DNA of 54,498 bases from CAZEHS01 sp964649745 (GTDB taxonomy: Bacteria > Bacillota > Clostridia > Peptostreptococcales > Acidaminobacteraceae): NCBI GenBank assembly GCA_964649745.1, contig CAZYQI010000023.1:1-54498 (forward strand), in the 5' to 3' direction. Positions 24,917-32,813 of the stretch are shown here, piece by piece. Numbering within the stretch: position 1 is the first letter of the stretch; each line of letters opens with the position of its first letter. Both the position numbers and the translations under genes were made by a program. The notes under the pieces were generated by a model. The model saw only the letters and a list, made by a program, of their open reading frames with translations, made no database searches and was not told the DNA's origin.

Positions 24917-25621
24917 ATGGGAAAGATCGTGTTAGTGGAAGATAATGACTGGATAAGCGAGAGTATTAAAGGTCTTATTCAAGCCGTGGATCCCAGCCAA
25001 AAGGTCTACAGCACCGGTTATTCCGCCGAGGCATTGAATTATGCCCGGGAGCATGACGTGGATATATTCCTTTTGGATATTGAACTTCTGGATTACTCAG
25101 GCGTTATTCTCGCAGAGAAAATCAGGGAGTTGGCCCGGTATAAACTGACACCCATCGTATTTATCACCAATGATTACAAATTGGAGCTTGAAGCGTTTCG
25201 GAATACTCAGTGCTATCGGTTTATTACCAAACCCTTCAAGACGGACGAAGTGAAGGAAGTTATCCGAACCCTGCTTATGCATGGAACAAAAAAATCAGGA
25301 TCCGGGGAAAAGTTTTTTATCAAAAGAAAGGGCTACACCGCATCGGTGCTACAAAGCGACATCCTCTATTTCGAGGTGGCGGGACGTAAGCTGATGGCGG
25401 TCACAAAGCATGAAACCATTGAAATAACCAGGTGTACCATCGGTGAGATTCTGGAACATGTAGGTGAATCTTTTTTTCAATGCCATAAATCCTTTGTGAT
25501 CAATACCGACTGGATTGAAATTGTTGATAAGACCAATATGCTTATAAAGCTTAAGAATGATCGCGGACAGATTCCCTATGGCCCCCGCTATAGGGAGCGG
25601 ATAGAAGGTGCATTCAATTGA
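24917..25621 (+). CDS. LytTR response regulator (AgrA-like)
   Basis: This 234-residue regulator has a receiver domain (about residues 1-120: acidic pocket VLVEDND, probable acceptor aspartate in DIFLLDIEL near residue 55, KPFKTDEV near 105) and a C-terminal LytTR DNA-binding domain (KFFIKRKGYTASVLQSDILYFEV, in part, then FFQCHKSFVINTDWIE). AgrA, VirR and ComE have the same build. It ends on the start codon of the kinase gene, so both are made together. The ATG at 24917 follows a weak AGGGG. Its expected targets are LytTR direct repeats near the agrBD promoter, which I could not identify with certainty. Confidence 0.88.
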   Translation: MGKIVLVEDNDWISESIKGLIQAVDPSQKVYSTGYSAEALNYAREHDVDIFLLDIELLDYSGVILAEKIRELARYKLTPIVFITNDYKLELEAFRNTQCYRFITKPFKTDEVKEVIRTLLMHGTKKSGSGEKFFIKRKGYTASVLQSDILYFEVAGRKLMAVTKHETIEITRCTIGEILEHVGESFFQCHKSFVINTDWIEIVDKTNMLIKLKNDRGQIPYGPRYRERIEGAFN

Positions 25622-26886
25622 CATTTCCACTGATTGAAACGTTGTTGTTCTCACTGTTCGATACACTGCAGTACTACATTGTTACGAATAAGCTGAGCAA
25701 TGGACATCTTAAAACCCACATATGGCATATCCCGGTCATCGTATTATGTGCAATTGTTGCAGGAGCAAGTTCCTATCTTATTGAAGGTGTATATTCATAT
25801 ATTGTTGGAACCTGTGCTCTGATTGTATTGAGTTGGATCCTATACAAACGCAGTGGATTTCAGCTTGCGTATCTTCATATTGTTGCAATTTCGATTGTAA
25901 TGAGTTTGCAGTTATTCATTATTTTCTGTGTTGACGCATTTCTTGGGGAAATTGAATATACGGCACAAATTGGGATGAGTGCCCAATTGATTGGGATGGT
26001 CTTGGCCTATATTACGGCCAGATATTTACCGCTTCAACTACTTTTTCGATTCGTAGAAACGAAAAATGATCTTTTCAGAGTTGTCAGTCTGAATATATTT
26101 ATTGTGCTTTCCGTATGTGTTTTATATTGGTATATGCAATTTGATGGAATTTTGGAGAATATGATACTGATATCGGCCATCGTTGTTATTATTCTGTTAA
26201 TCAATGTTGTTTTTTTACGAGAAGGGCTGAAAAATCATGGATTAGAGCAGCAAGTACGGGCGTATGAATTATATATGCCCATAGTAAGTGAGCTAATGGA
26301 TGAAATACGCATTAAGCAGCATGATTTCGATAATCACATTGCAGCACTCAAGGGTGTTCTGGTGCAGCATAAAGGGGATCGGGAAACCCTGGATAGGGTT
26401 GAAGAATATTTAAATGAACAAGAGTCTACTTTCAAGAATGTGGATTTGTTGAAAATGAATAATCGGATAATAGCGGGCTTCTTGTACAGTAAAATGAAAG
26501 AATCCATTGATAAGCGGATTAGAATGGATATTAGAATTGAGGACTATTCATTTGAAACAGAAATGTTAGACTGCCAGGTGCTGGATATTCTGAGCATTCT
26601 TGTGGATAATGCTTTTGAAACCAACATTCCGGATAATCATGTCTTTGTTAGGTTTTACAAGGAAAATGAAAGGAGTGTCATTGAAGTTGCCAACAAACAC
26701 TCCTACATTCCTCACTCCAGATTAGAAGGTTTTTTTACCAAAGGGTATTCAGAAAAAAATCCTCAAAACCGTGGTTTAGGATTATACAAATTGGAAAAAA
26801 TTGTTACTGAAAATCGTGGCGAAATTGAAGTGTCTAACTTTGACTTTGAGGATAACTATCTTGTATTCAAGATTGTATTGCCATAA
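25618..26886 (+). CDS. GHKL sensor histidine kinase (AgrC-like)
   Basis: This 422-residue kinase has about six membrane helices in the first 200 residues, the AgrC peptide-sensor layout. A dimerisation segment follows, with the phosphoacceptor histidine in IKQHDFDNHIAALKG near residue 240. The GHKL ATPase domain has LSILVDNAFE near 320 and NRGLGLYKLEKIV near 385. Translation begins at a TTG (25618) that overlaps the stop of the response regulator. Base composition is more AT-rich than its neighbours. The predicted ligand is the cyclic peptide made from the agrD gene immediately downstream on the other strand. Confidence 0.88.
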   Translation: MTFPLIETLLFSLFDTLQYYIVTNKLSNGHLKTHIWHIPVIVLCAIVAGASSYLIEGVYSYIVGTCALIVLSWILYKRSGFQLAYLHIVAISIVMSLQLFIIFCVDAFLGEIEYTAQIGMSAQLIGMVLAYITARYLPLQLLFRFVETKNDLFRVVSLNIFIVLSVCVLYWYMQFDGILENMILISAIVVIILLINVVFLREGLKNHGLEQQVRAYELYMPIVSELMDEIRIKQHDFDNHIAALKGVLVQHKGDRETLDRVEEYLNEQESTFKNVDLLKMNNRIIAGFLYSKMKESIDKRIRMDIRIEDYSFETEMLDCQVLDILSILVDNAFETNIPDNHVFVRFYKENERSVIEVANKHSYIPHSRLEGFFTKGYSEKNPQNRGLGLYKLEKIVTENRGEIEVSNFDFEDNYLVFKIVLP

Positions 26887-26891
26887 ACGGA

Positions 26892-27029
26892 CTACCTTTT
26901 TAAGCATTCCGGGCACTCTGTTTCGCCCCAAAAAAGAATACATCCGCTTTTCTGCACCATAAATGGAGCAGCAAGAATAAAGAAACTGGCAAACGTGCTG
27001 AGCATGTCAAATCGGAGCTTTCTTTTCAT
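26892..27029 (-). CDS. agrD: AgrD-type autoinducing peptide precursor (45 aa)
   Basis: This short ORF begins MKRKLRFDMLSTFASFFILA and ends KSGCILFWGETECPECLKR. The layout is that of AgrD: an amphipathic N-terminal helix, a core with one cysteine, and an acidic, proline-containing C-terminal tail that AgrB cuts off. By analogy with clostridial and listerial peptides, the mature product is probably a five-residue thiolactone ring, CILFW, perhaps with a short N-terminal tail. AAAGGAG lies upstream on the minus strand. The ATG at 27029 lies within the 3' end of agrB (23-base overlap), the normal agrBD coupling. The exact processing sites are inferred. Confidence 0.88.
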   Translation of the reverse strand: MKRKLRFDMLSTFASFFILAAPFMVQKSGCILFWGETECPECLKR

Positions 27030-27591
27030 TTCGTGTCATCTCCTTTGCTAGTAGTAGTTGTATAGCCTGTAAAAAGATAACCCACACCGAAATGGTGAAG
27101 TACGGGTTATTTTTTATTACCCAAAAGCCAATCAGGTGAAGAGCTGCAGCGGTGCATCCTCTAATCTGGAACCGTCTGCGTTCCGCAGTGGTGTAATCCG
27201 GTCTGTTTGGGGAGATCACCGGTGAAGTGAAGACAATGGCGGCAAAACCGACCACGCCAATTATCATCATCAGCAAAGGGGACAGTTGTACATATTGATA
27301 AAGAAGTGCAACCGATGTGAAAAATGCTGCTGAAAACGAAAGGCAGCCCCAATAGGTTTTGAAATGGAGCCCTCCGGTATTGATCCGGATCATGAACAGC
27401 GAAAGCATGGCCTGCAACAGGATGCCATGTGCGTTAAAGGCAAAGAAAAGCAGGAACAGAAGGATTAATTTTGAGGATTCACCCAACAATACCTCAAGTG
27501 AATAGTTCAGCTTATCGTGGTCATCCTTACTAAGGCCCAGTGAGCGCTGAATATAACGGCTTACCCGCAGGCTAAATGAATTATTATCCAT
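27007..27591 (-). CDS. agrB: AgrB-type peptide-processing membrane protease
   Basis: This 194-residue membrane protein removes the C-terminal tail of AgrD and forms the thiolactone ring. The catalytic pair is visible in GGLHFKTYWGC: histidine and cysteine seven residues apart, as in Staphylococcus AgrB. The RRFQIRGCTA segment and four to six hydrophobic helices also fit. It overlaps agrD downstream. A good promoter lies directly upstream at 27607-27635. The agrBD pair faces the regulator-kinase pair tail to tail, unlike the single agrBDCA operon of staphylococci. Confidence 0.92.
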   Translation of the reverse strand: MDNNSFSLRVSRYIQRSLGLSKDDHDKLNYSLEVLLGESSKLILLFLLFFAFNAHGILLQAMLSLFMIRINTGGLHFKTYWGCLSFSAAFFTSVALLYQYVQLSPLLMMIIGVVGFAAIVFTSPVISPNRPDYTTAERRRFQIRGCTAAALHLIGFWVIKNNPYFTISVWVIFLQAIQLLLAKEMTRNEKKAPI

Positions 27592-27606
27592 ATCATCACC
27601 GTCTTC

Positions 27607-27635
27607 ACTATACGTCTGAGCCTTATGGCGGTCAA
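27607..27635 (-). promoter_or_regulatory. agrBD promoter
   Basis: On the minus strand TTGACC (27630-27635), a 17-base spacer and TATAGT (27607-27612) give a near-consensus sigma-A promoter ending about 15 bases before agrB. Confidence 0.65.
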
Positions 27636-27662
27636 TGGATTGTGCACGAAAGGGGGGTAAAC

Positions 27663-27743
27663 GTGAACAAAAAAATTTTTCACGGAAAACAATCGGCGTA
27701 TTTGATAATCGTTATCATCGGCGTGATTGTGTATTTCATATAA
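27663..27743 (+). CDS. 26-aa predicted single-helix membrane peptide
   Basis: A GTG codon preceded by AAAGGGGGG opens a 26-codon frame beginning MNKKIFHGKQ followed by the hydrophobic SAYLIIVIIGVIVYFI and a stop. The product would be a tiny membrane peptide with a basic N-terminus. It lies between the divergent agrBD promoter and the efflux operon. The strong ribosome site is the main reason to call it; no family is recognised. Confidence 0.4.
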   Translation: MNKKIFHGKQSAYLIIVIIGVIVYFI

Positions 27744-27782
27744 TGGGTATCATAATGGAAAATAGGTGGAGGCTTTTAGTTT

Positions 27783-27812
27783 ATGAAAGCTGTCCTCCTG
27801 AGTAAATGCTGA
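27783..27812 (+). CDS. possible 9-codon leader ORF of the efflux operon
   Basis: GGTGGAGG is followed ten bases later by an ATG that opens MKAVLLSKC and a stop, 18 bases before the efflux adaptor gene. GGAGG (27768-27772) can pair with CCTCC inside this ORF (about 27794-27798), with AAAGC/GCTTT extending the stem. That arrangement resembles translation-attenuation leaders. It is a weak call. Confidence 0.25.
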   Translation: MKAVLLSKC

Positions 27813-27830
27813 TTTAATAGGGGTGGCAAC

Positions 27831-29048
27831 ATGAAATTATTTATAAAAGGGAAAAAAACATGGATTGTAATAAGTATAGCCCTGTTGTGTACAGCGTATT
27901 ATGTGTATGCGTATACGAAAGCAACTCCGGTAATGTTTATAACCATGAAGGCTGAGAGCTATAAGGAGACCTTTCTGGCCAGCGGAATCCTTCAAATGGA
28001 CAACGGGATCCTGGTCAAGTCGGAGGTTGATGGAACCGTTAAATCGGTTGTTGCAGGCGGGGGACAAACGGTTAAGAAAGGGGATGTCCTTGCTGTTCTA
28101 GAAAATCAGGATGTTGTGCTGCGGCTTGAGGGTGCACGCAGTGAATATCGGAAGGCTCAGGCGGTTTTGGCGGGAACAGGCTACACCTCCGAGCAAACAC
28201 AGGTGCTGGTTTTGGATCAGTTAAAGCTGGAGCTGGAAAAATTGGGGAAGGAAAAATCCCGTTTTGAACAGCTTGCCCAGGAAGGGGCCATTTCCGACTC
28301 GGAGCTGGAAGCGGCACAGCATGACTATACACTTAAACAGGTTGAAATCAGCAGAGCGGAAAGTCGCTTGAAGGAAATACGCAATGACAGCGCAGCATCG
28401 CTAAGTGGTGCCCGATCAAGCCTTGAGCTGCAGCTGGTAGGAGTTCGGCAGGCGGAGTTGGATGTGCAGCGGCTGACTGTCAAGGCGCCTTTTGACGGCG
28501 TGGTGATCCGCTCGGATCTGAGGGCTGGGGAATCGGTGAGGAGTGGAGACGGAATCGTATTTATGGCAAAAAGTATGGACAAATACTGTGAAATTCAGCC
28601 TGACGAGAAATATTTGCCCCTGCTGAAAACAGGACAGTCGGTTTCTGTTTACGCCGATCAGGCAGCGGATAAACCGGTTACGGGACAGATTTCATGGATA
28701 TCATCGGAAATTGAAAAAGACACCGGAACGGTCAAGGTACGCATCCGTCTGTTGGAGGACCGCCCCTGGCTTATTCAGAATATGCTGCTGAGGTGTGAGG
28801 TGTTGCTTGCCGCTTATCCGGACAGCTTGGTACTGCCTGCCGGGTACATCGTCCAAGGGGAGAAGGTGACGGTGCTGACGGAAGAGAGCGGCAGAGCGGT
28901 AGAAAAAACGATTACAACCAATGGCGTGGATACCGGAAAAGTTCGAATCCTCAGTGGTCTTAAGGCTGGCGAACGGGTTATGGACCCAACGGACTTGAAA
29001 GCGGGTGAACGTGTAACGCTTATGGGGGAAGGGGCGGTTGAGGAATGA
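27831..29048 (+). CDS. MacA/HlyD-type efflux adaptor
   Basis: This 405-residue membrane-fusion-type adaptor has an N-terminal membrane anchor (residues about 8-28), a lipoyl-like half motif (VDGTVKSVVAGGGQTVKKGDVLAVLEN, in part, near 65-90), a long coiled coil (about 100-200), the second lipoyl half (TVKAPFDGVVIRSDLRAGE, near 217-235) and a beta-barrel tail. In Gram-positive bacteria such proteins work with MacB-like ABC exporters of peptides, lipids or antimicrobials. It overlaps the permease gene by ATGA. RBS: AGGGGTGG before the ATG. It is near, but divergent from, agrBD, so a link with peptide signalling or self-protection is possible but not shown. Confidence 0.87.
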   Translation: MKLFIKGKKTWIVISIALLCTAYYVYAYTKATPVMFITMKAESYKETFLASGILQMDNGILVKSEVDGTVKSVVAGGGQTVKKGDVLAVLENQDVVLRLEGARSEYRKAQAVLAGTGYTSEQTQVLVLDQLKLELEKLGKEKSRFEQLAQEGAISDSELEAAQHDYTLKQVEISRAESRLKEIRNDSAASLSGARSSLELQLVGVRQAELDVQRLTVKAPFDGVVIRSDLRAGESVRSGDGIVFMAKSMDKYCEIQPDEKYLPLLKTGQSVSVYADQAADKPVTGQISWISSEIEKDTGTVKVRIRLLEDRPWLIQNMLLRCEVLLAAYPDSLVLPAGYIVQGEKVTVLTEESGRAVEKTITTNGVDTGKVRILSGLKAGERVMDPTDLKAGERVTLMGEGAVEE

Positions 29049-30259
29049 ACCGTTTCGAGTGGACCATAGCCCTGCGTTTCTTGAAACACGACCGAAACCA
29101 GACGATTTTTATCGTGATGGCCATCACACTGGGGGTCACGGTGCTGATTTTTCTTGAATCCCTTATTGTCAGTCTTCAGATAAGCCTGATCGAGGACACT
29201 ATCGGGGCAAGCCCCCATATTGTGGCTGAAGGGAAAGGGAGGATTGCCGAGCCTTTGCCGGATACAACCGCTAAAGGGAGCATTCTGGGAGATTTCAAGC
29301 GTCCCACAGAGCCGGTGGACAGCTGGCTTACGCTTGATGAAAGCCTGGGGGCGGAGAAGGGGCTTATCAACCTGACGGCAGTATTGGAGAGCCCTGCATT
29401 GATAGAAAGGGGACAGACCAGTCAAAACCTGATTTTTCGAGGGGTTCAGCTGGATGGCGCCACAGGGCTTTATCACCTTGAAGAACGGTTGCTGGCCGGT
29501 ACCAGCCGGGTGTCCGGGCGCAGTGTAATCATTGGAGCGGGGCTGGCAAAGAATTTCGACCTGACGCCTGGGGATTCTATTCGGGTGTCATTCCCCGGGA
29601 AAGCCAGTGGCCAGTGGTCGGTGGCAGGTGTTGTGGATTATCAGGCGAAAGGATTGAATGACAGTTGGGTGATTGTGGATATTACAGCCTTACAGAGCTT
29701 TCTTGGTTTACAGGACACGGTTACCCGTTTTGAAGCCCAAGTGACCGACGTGGATACTGCCGATGTTTTGGCAGAAGGCTTGAACAACCGATTCGAGACC
29801 CTTGTGTTCAGAAGCTGGAAGGAGGACAATGCGCAGCTCCTCACAGCGCTCAGAAGTCAGTCCAGCTCCACGTCCACCATATCCGCTTTCGTGCTCCTGA
29901 GCATCCTTATGGGCATCAGCAGCGTGCTGGGCATATCGGTGGCGCAAAAAAACCGGGAAATCGGAATCCTTAAAGCCATGGGGGCTACCAGCATCAGCAG
30001 CCGATCCATTTTTCTCATTCAGGGTCTGGTGCTGGGCTTCGGCGGTGCAATTGCAGGAGCGGCAGGAGGGAGACTGCTCATTGCAGGCTTTACCCAGCTT
30101 ACAAAAGGCAGCGGCGGACTTTCCTTCACCATAACTGTGCCTCCGGATCTGATTCCCCGGATGGTGGTTATTGTGACCCTATGTGGCCTTATCTCTGCTT
30201 GGATTCCTTCTAATAAATCTGCGACACTTAATCCAATCGAGGTGATAAGGAATGGCTGA
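29045..30259 (+). CDS. MacB/LolC-like ABC exporter permease
   Basis: This 404-residue permease has the FtsX/MacB layout: one helix near residues 20-42, an extracytoplasmic domain of about 220 residues, then three helices. The conserved stretch ISVAQKNREIGILKAMGATSISSRSIFLIQGLVLG (in part, near 300-335) is diagnostic. The extracellular part resembles LolC/LolE. It starts with ATGA overlap on the adaptor gene and ends inside the ATPase gene, so the three are translationally coupled. Substrate unknown. Confidence 0.88.
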   Translation: MNRFEWTIALRFLKHDRNQTIFIVMAITLGVTVLIFLESLIVSLQISLIEDTIGASPHIVAEGKGRIAEPLPDTTAKGSILGDFKRPTEPVDSWLTLDESLGAEKGLINLTAVLESPALIERGQTSQNLIFRGVQLDGATGLYHLEERLLAGTSRVSGRSVIIGAGLAKNFDLTPGDSIRVSFPGKASGQWSVAGVVDYQAKGLNDSWVIVDITALQSFLGLQDTVTRFEAQVTDVDTADVLAEGLNNRFETLVFRSWKEDNAQLLTALRSQSSSTSTISAFVLLSILMGISSVLGISVAQKNREIGILKAMGATSISSRSIFLIQGLVLGFGGAIAGAAGGRLLIAGFTQLTKGSGGLSFTITVPPDLIPRMVVIVTLCGLISAWIPSNKSATLNPIEVIRNG

Positions 30260-31022
30260 CTCTGTTTTTTCTGCAATTGATCTTAAAAAATCCTACGGCA
30301 CCGATGTGGTTACCGAGGTGCTTCACGGCATCAGTCTGGAGCTTGAAACGGGTTCCTTTGCCAGCCTTATCGGCCCCTCCGGCAGCGGGAAGACAACCCT
30401 TCTGAATCTTATCGGCCTCTTGGATAAACCCACATCCGGTCAAGTTCTCCTCTCCGGGATTCCCGCATATGAACTGAACGGGGATCGGATGGCGGAGCTT
30501 CGGTCTCGATATCTGGGGTTTATATTTCAGTTTCACCACTTACTGCCCCAGTTCACAGTGATGGAGAATGTGCTGATGCCTTCCTGGATAGCCCGGGGGA
30601 TATCGGATTTTACCCAAAGAGAGAAGGCAAAGGCCCTGCTTCACCGCGTTGGCTTGGAGAACGTATCGGATAAGAAGGCTGGGGCCATATCCGGGGGCCA
30701 GCAGCAGCGGGTTGCCATTGCCAGAGCTCTGGTGAATAACCCCACCCTGGTTTTGGCAGATGAACCCACGGGGAATCTGGATACGGAAAATACCGAGGCT
30801 GTATTCGCACTTCTCCGTCAGATCAATCGGGAAGACGGGACCGCCTTTCTAATTGTTACCCATGATCGCCATATTGCCGCAAAATCCGATCGGGTCATCG
30901 AGCTGGTGGATGGCAGAATGATAAGAGATCAGCCGATCCTATCGGGAAAGGATGCTTGGGAGTCCCTGGCCCCGGACTACTGTGCGTATTGCGGAAAGGA
31001 TAGGAGCGCACTGAGCTTATAG
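30252..31022 (+). CDS. MacB/LolD-like ABC exporter ATPase
   Basis: This 256-residue ATPase has Walker A GPSGSGKTTLLNLIG near residue 38, signature ISGGQQQRVAIARAL near 145 and Walker B LVLADEPTGNLDTE near 165. It is of the LolD/MacB/FtsE type that drives mechanotransmission by FtsX-like permeases. A short C-terminal extension, DYCAYCGKDRSALSL, adds a CxxC pair not usual for the family. The start at 30252 overlaps the permease stop by eight bases and is preceded by GAGGTGATAAGGA. It is the last gene of the operon. Confidence 0.92.
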   Translation: MADSVFSAIDLKKSYGTDVVTEVLHGISLELETGSFASLIGPSGSGKTTLLNLIGLLDKPTSGQVLLSGIPAYELNGDRMAELRSRYLGFIFQFHHLLPQFTVMENVLMPSWIARGISDFTQREKAKALLHRVGLENVSDKKAGAISGGQQQRVAIARALVNNPTLVLADEPTGNLDTENTEAVFALLRQINREDGTAFLIVTHDRHIAAKSDRVIELVDGRMIRDQPILSGKDAWESLAPDYCAYCGKDRSALSL

Positions 31023-31111
31023 AAAAACCGGATCTATAAGCGAGAATATGGTCATTGTTCTATAGATATTGAGGCTGTCAATTTAGGTGCAGGTGTTTTG
31101 AATACAAGAAA

Positions 31112-31142
31112 AGAAGAGGCTCCGATGATGGGAGCCTCTTCT
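31112..31142 (-). terminator. terminator of sstT
   Basis: AGAAGAGGCTCC and GGAGCCTCTTCT pair perfectly. On the minus strand a TTTTCTTG tail follows. It may also stop reading from the efflux operon. Confidence 0.8.
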
Positions 31143-31171
31143 CGTTATTCAAGTATGAATTTCAGTATAAT

Positions 31172-32422
31172 TTATGCGCTTTTGCTCTCGTTGGTGATGA
31201 CAGCAGCGGGCTTGCCTTCCTTGCGCCATTTGCGGAATTCTGCAGCGGCGGTGAAGAGCGCGTCCGTGGAGGAGTTGAGGGCTGTTTCGCAGGAGTCTTG
31301 AACAACGCCTACGATAAAGCCTACGCCAACAACCTTCATAGCGATGTCATTGGGGATCCCGAACAGGCTGCAAGCCATAGGGATAAGGAGCAGGGAACCG
31401 CCGGCAACACCGGAAGCGCCGCAGGCAGCAACAGCAGAAAGTACGCTGAGAATAAATGCCGTCGGCAGGTCCACCTGGATGCCCAGAGTGTTAACTGCAG
31501 CCAGAGTCAATACTGCAATGGTAACAGATGCGCCAGCCATGTTGATGGTCGCGCCCAGGGGGATGGATACGGAGTAGGTGTCCTTATCCAGGCCCAGCTT
31601 TTCGCAAAGTGTCATGTTTACAGGAATGTTGGCTGCGGAGCTTCGTGTAAAGAATGCTGTGATTCCGCTGTCCTTAAGGCATTTGAACACCAATGGGTAG
31701 GGGTTTCTGCGGATGCAGGCAAATACGATGATGGGGTTTACAACCAGGGCTACGAAAACCATGCAGCCAACCAGAAGAAGCAGAAGACGGCCGTAGCTGA
31801 TCAGGGACCCAAGACCGTTGGTGGCGATAGAATCGAACACAAGGCCCATGATGCCCAGGGGTGCGAAGTTGATGACCCAACGAACCATAGTGGAAATCGC
31901 GTCGGAGAAGTTGGCAATAAGCGTCTTGGTGGAATCTGCAGCACCTTTAAGCGCAGTACCGAGAACAAGAGCCCAAGCCAGAATGCCGATGTAGTTTGCG
32001 TTGAAGAGGGCTTTGATGGGGTTGTCTACAAGGCTGAGCAGCAGATTCTTAAGAACGTCTACAATACCGCCCGGAGGAGTAACATCACCGGAGCCTACTG
32101 CAAGTGTGAGGCTGACCGGGAACATGAAGCTTGCAACCACGGCAATCAGGCCGGCAAGGAATGTACCCAGAAGATAAAGTACGATGATGGATTTCATGTT
32201 GGTCTGGTGGCCCTTTCTATGCTGGCTGATAGCCGACATGACAAGAAAGAATACCAGAATGGGTGCGATACCCTTAAGTGCGCCAACAAAAAGTGAACCG
32301 AAGATGACAACCGCTTTTGCTTGTGTGGGAACTGTAACCGCAAGAATGATACCGATTACAAGACCGATGATGATTCGTTGAACAAGGCTCAGCTTGTTCC
32401 ATGCTTTGAGTAGATTTTCCAA
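31172..32422 (-). CDS. sstT: serine/threonine:sodium symporter SstT
   Basis: This 416-residue protein is a dicarboxylate/amino acid:cation symporter of the SstT branch, importing serine and threonine with sodium. Family motifs are FFTRSSAANIPVNM near residue 268 (serine-rich re-entrant loop), PLGATINMAGA near 298 and GGSLLLIPMACSLFGI near 347. The length matches the E. coli protein (414 aa). AGGAGG lies upstream on the minus strand. It is a single gene closed by a hairpin. Serine and threonine are common fermentation substrates of this type of bacterium. Confidence 0.93.
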   Translation of the reverse strand: MENLLKAWNKLSLVQRIIIGLVIGIILAVTVPTQAKAVVIFGSLFVGALKGIAPILVFFLVMSAISQHRKGHQTNMKSIIVLYLLGTFLAGLIAVVASFMFPVSLTLAVGSGDVTPPGGIVDVLKNLLLSLVDNPIKALFNANYIGILAWALVLGTALKGAADSTKTLIANFSDAISTMVRWVINFAPLGIMGLVFDSIATNGLGSLISYGRLLLLLVGCMVFVALVVNPIIVFACIRRNPYPLVFKCLKDSGITAFFTRSSAANIPVNMTLCEKLGLDKDTYSVSIPLGATINMAGASVTIAVLTLAAVNTLGIQVDLPTAFILSVLSAVAACGASGVAGGSLLLIPMACSLFGIPNDIAMKVVGVGFIVGVVQDSCETALNSSTDALFTAAAEFRKWRKEGKPAAVITNESKSA

Positions 32423-32813
32423 AATAATGAACCTCCTTTAAGATTATGAAAATGATAAGTGCGGTGACACAGTGACCAGTCTAACACGAATACTGTATAC
32501 AATGGAATACATAAAATTTATTTAACAGAGCAATTGCAATCTTTGTATAATAAGATATGCTACATAAGAAAAAGCATATTGTGATTATGACGGAACCGCT
32601 TAAGGAGTTACGGGATAAATGACCACCATATAATTTGTACGCGGTGGGCTTACACAATAATTTTTTTTATTTAAAAAAATCAAAATTCAAGATGTAATCG
32701 TTTTCACATCCTTGGTATGATTTAGGATTTTGGGATGTTTTTAAAACAAAATTACGTTTTTATAGGATAAGTGAGATAGAATATTTCCAGGACTATAAAA
32801 AGCAGGTGAGAAA
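32423..32813. other. 391-base AT-rich divergent intergenic region
   Basis: The region lies between the divergent sstT and MFS genes. It is AT-rich, with A/T runs near 32660-32690 and TATAAT-like hexamers (for example near 32545 and 32631). I see no ORF with a ribosome site, no terminator and no recognisable RNA. Promoters for both genes are expected here, but I cannot choose between the candidates. Confidence 0.4.
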
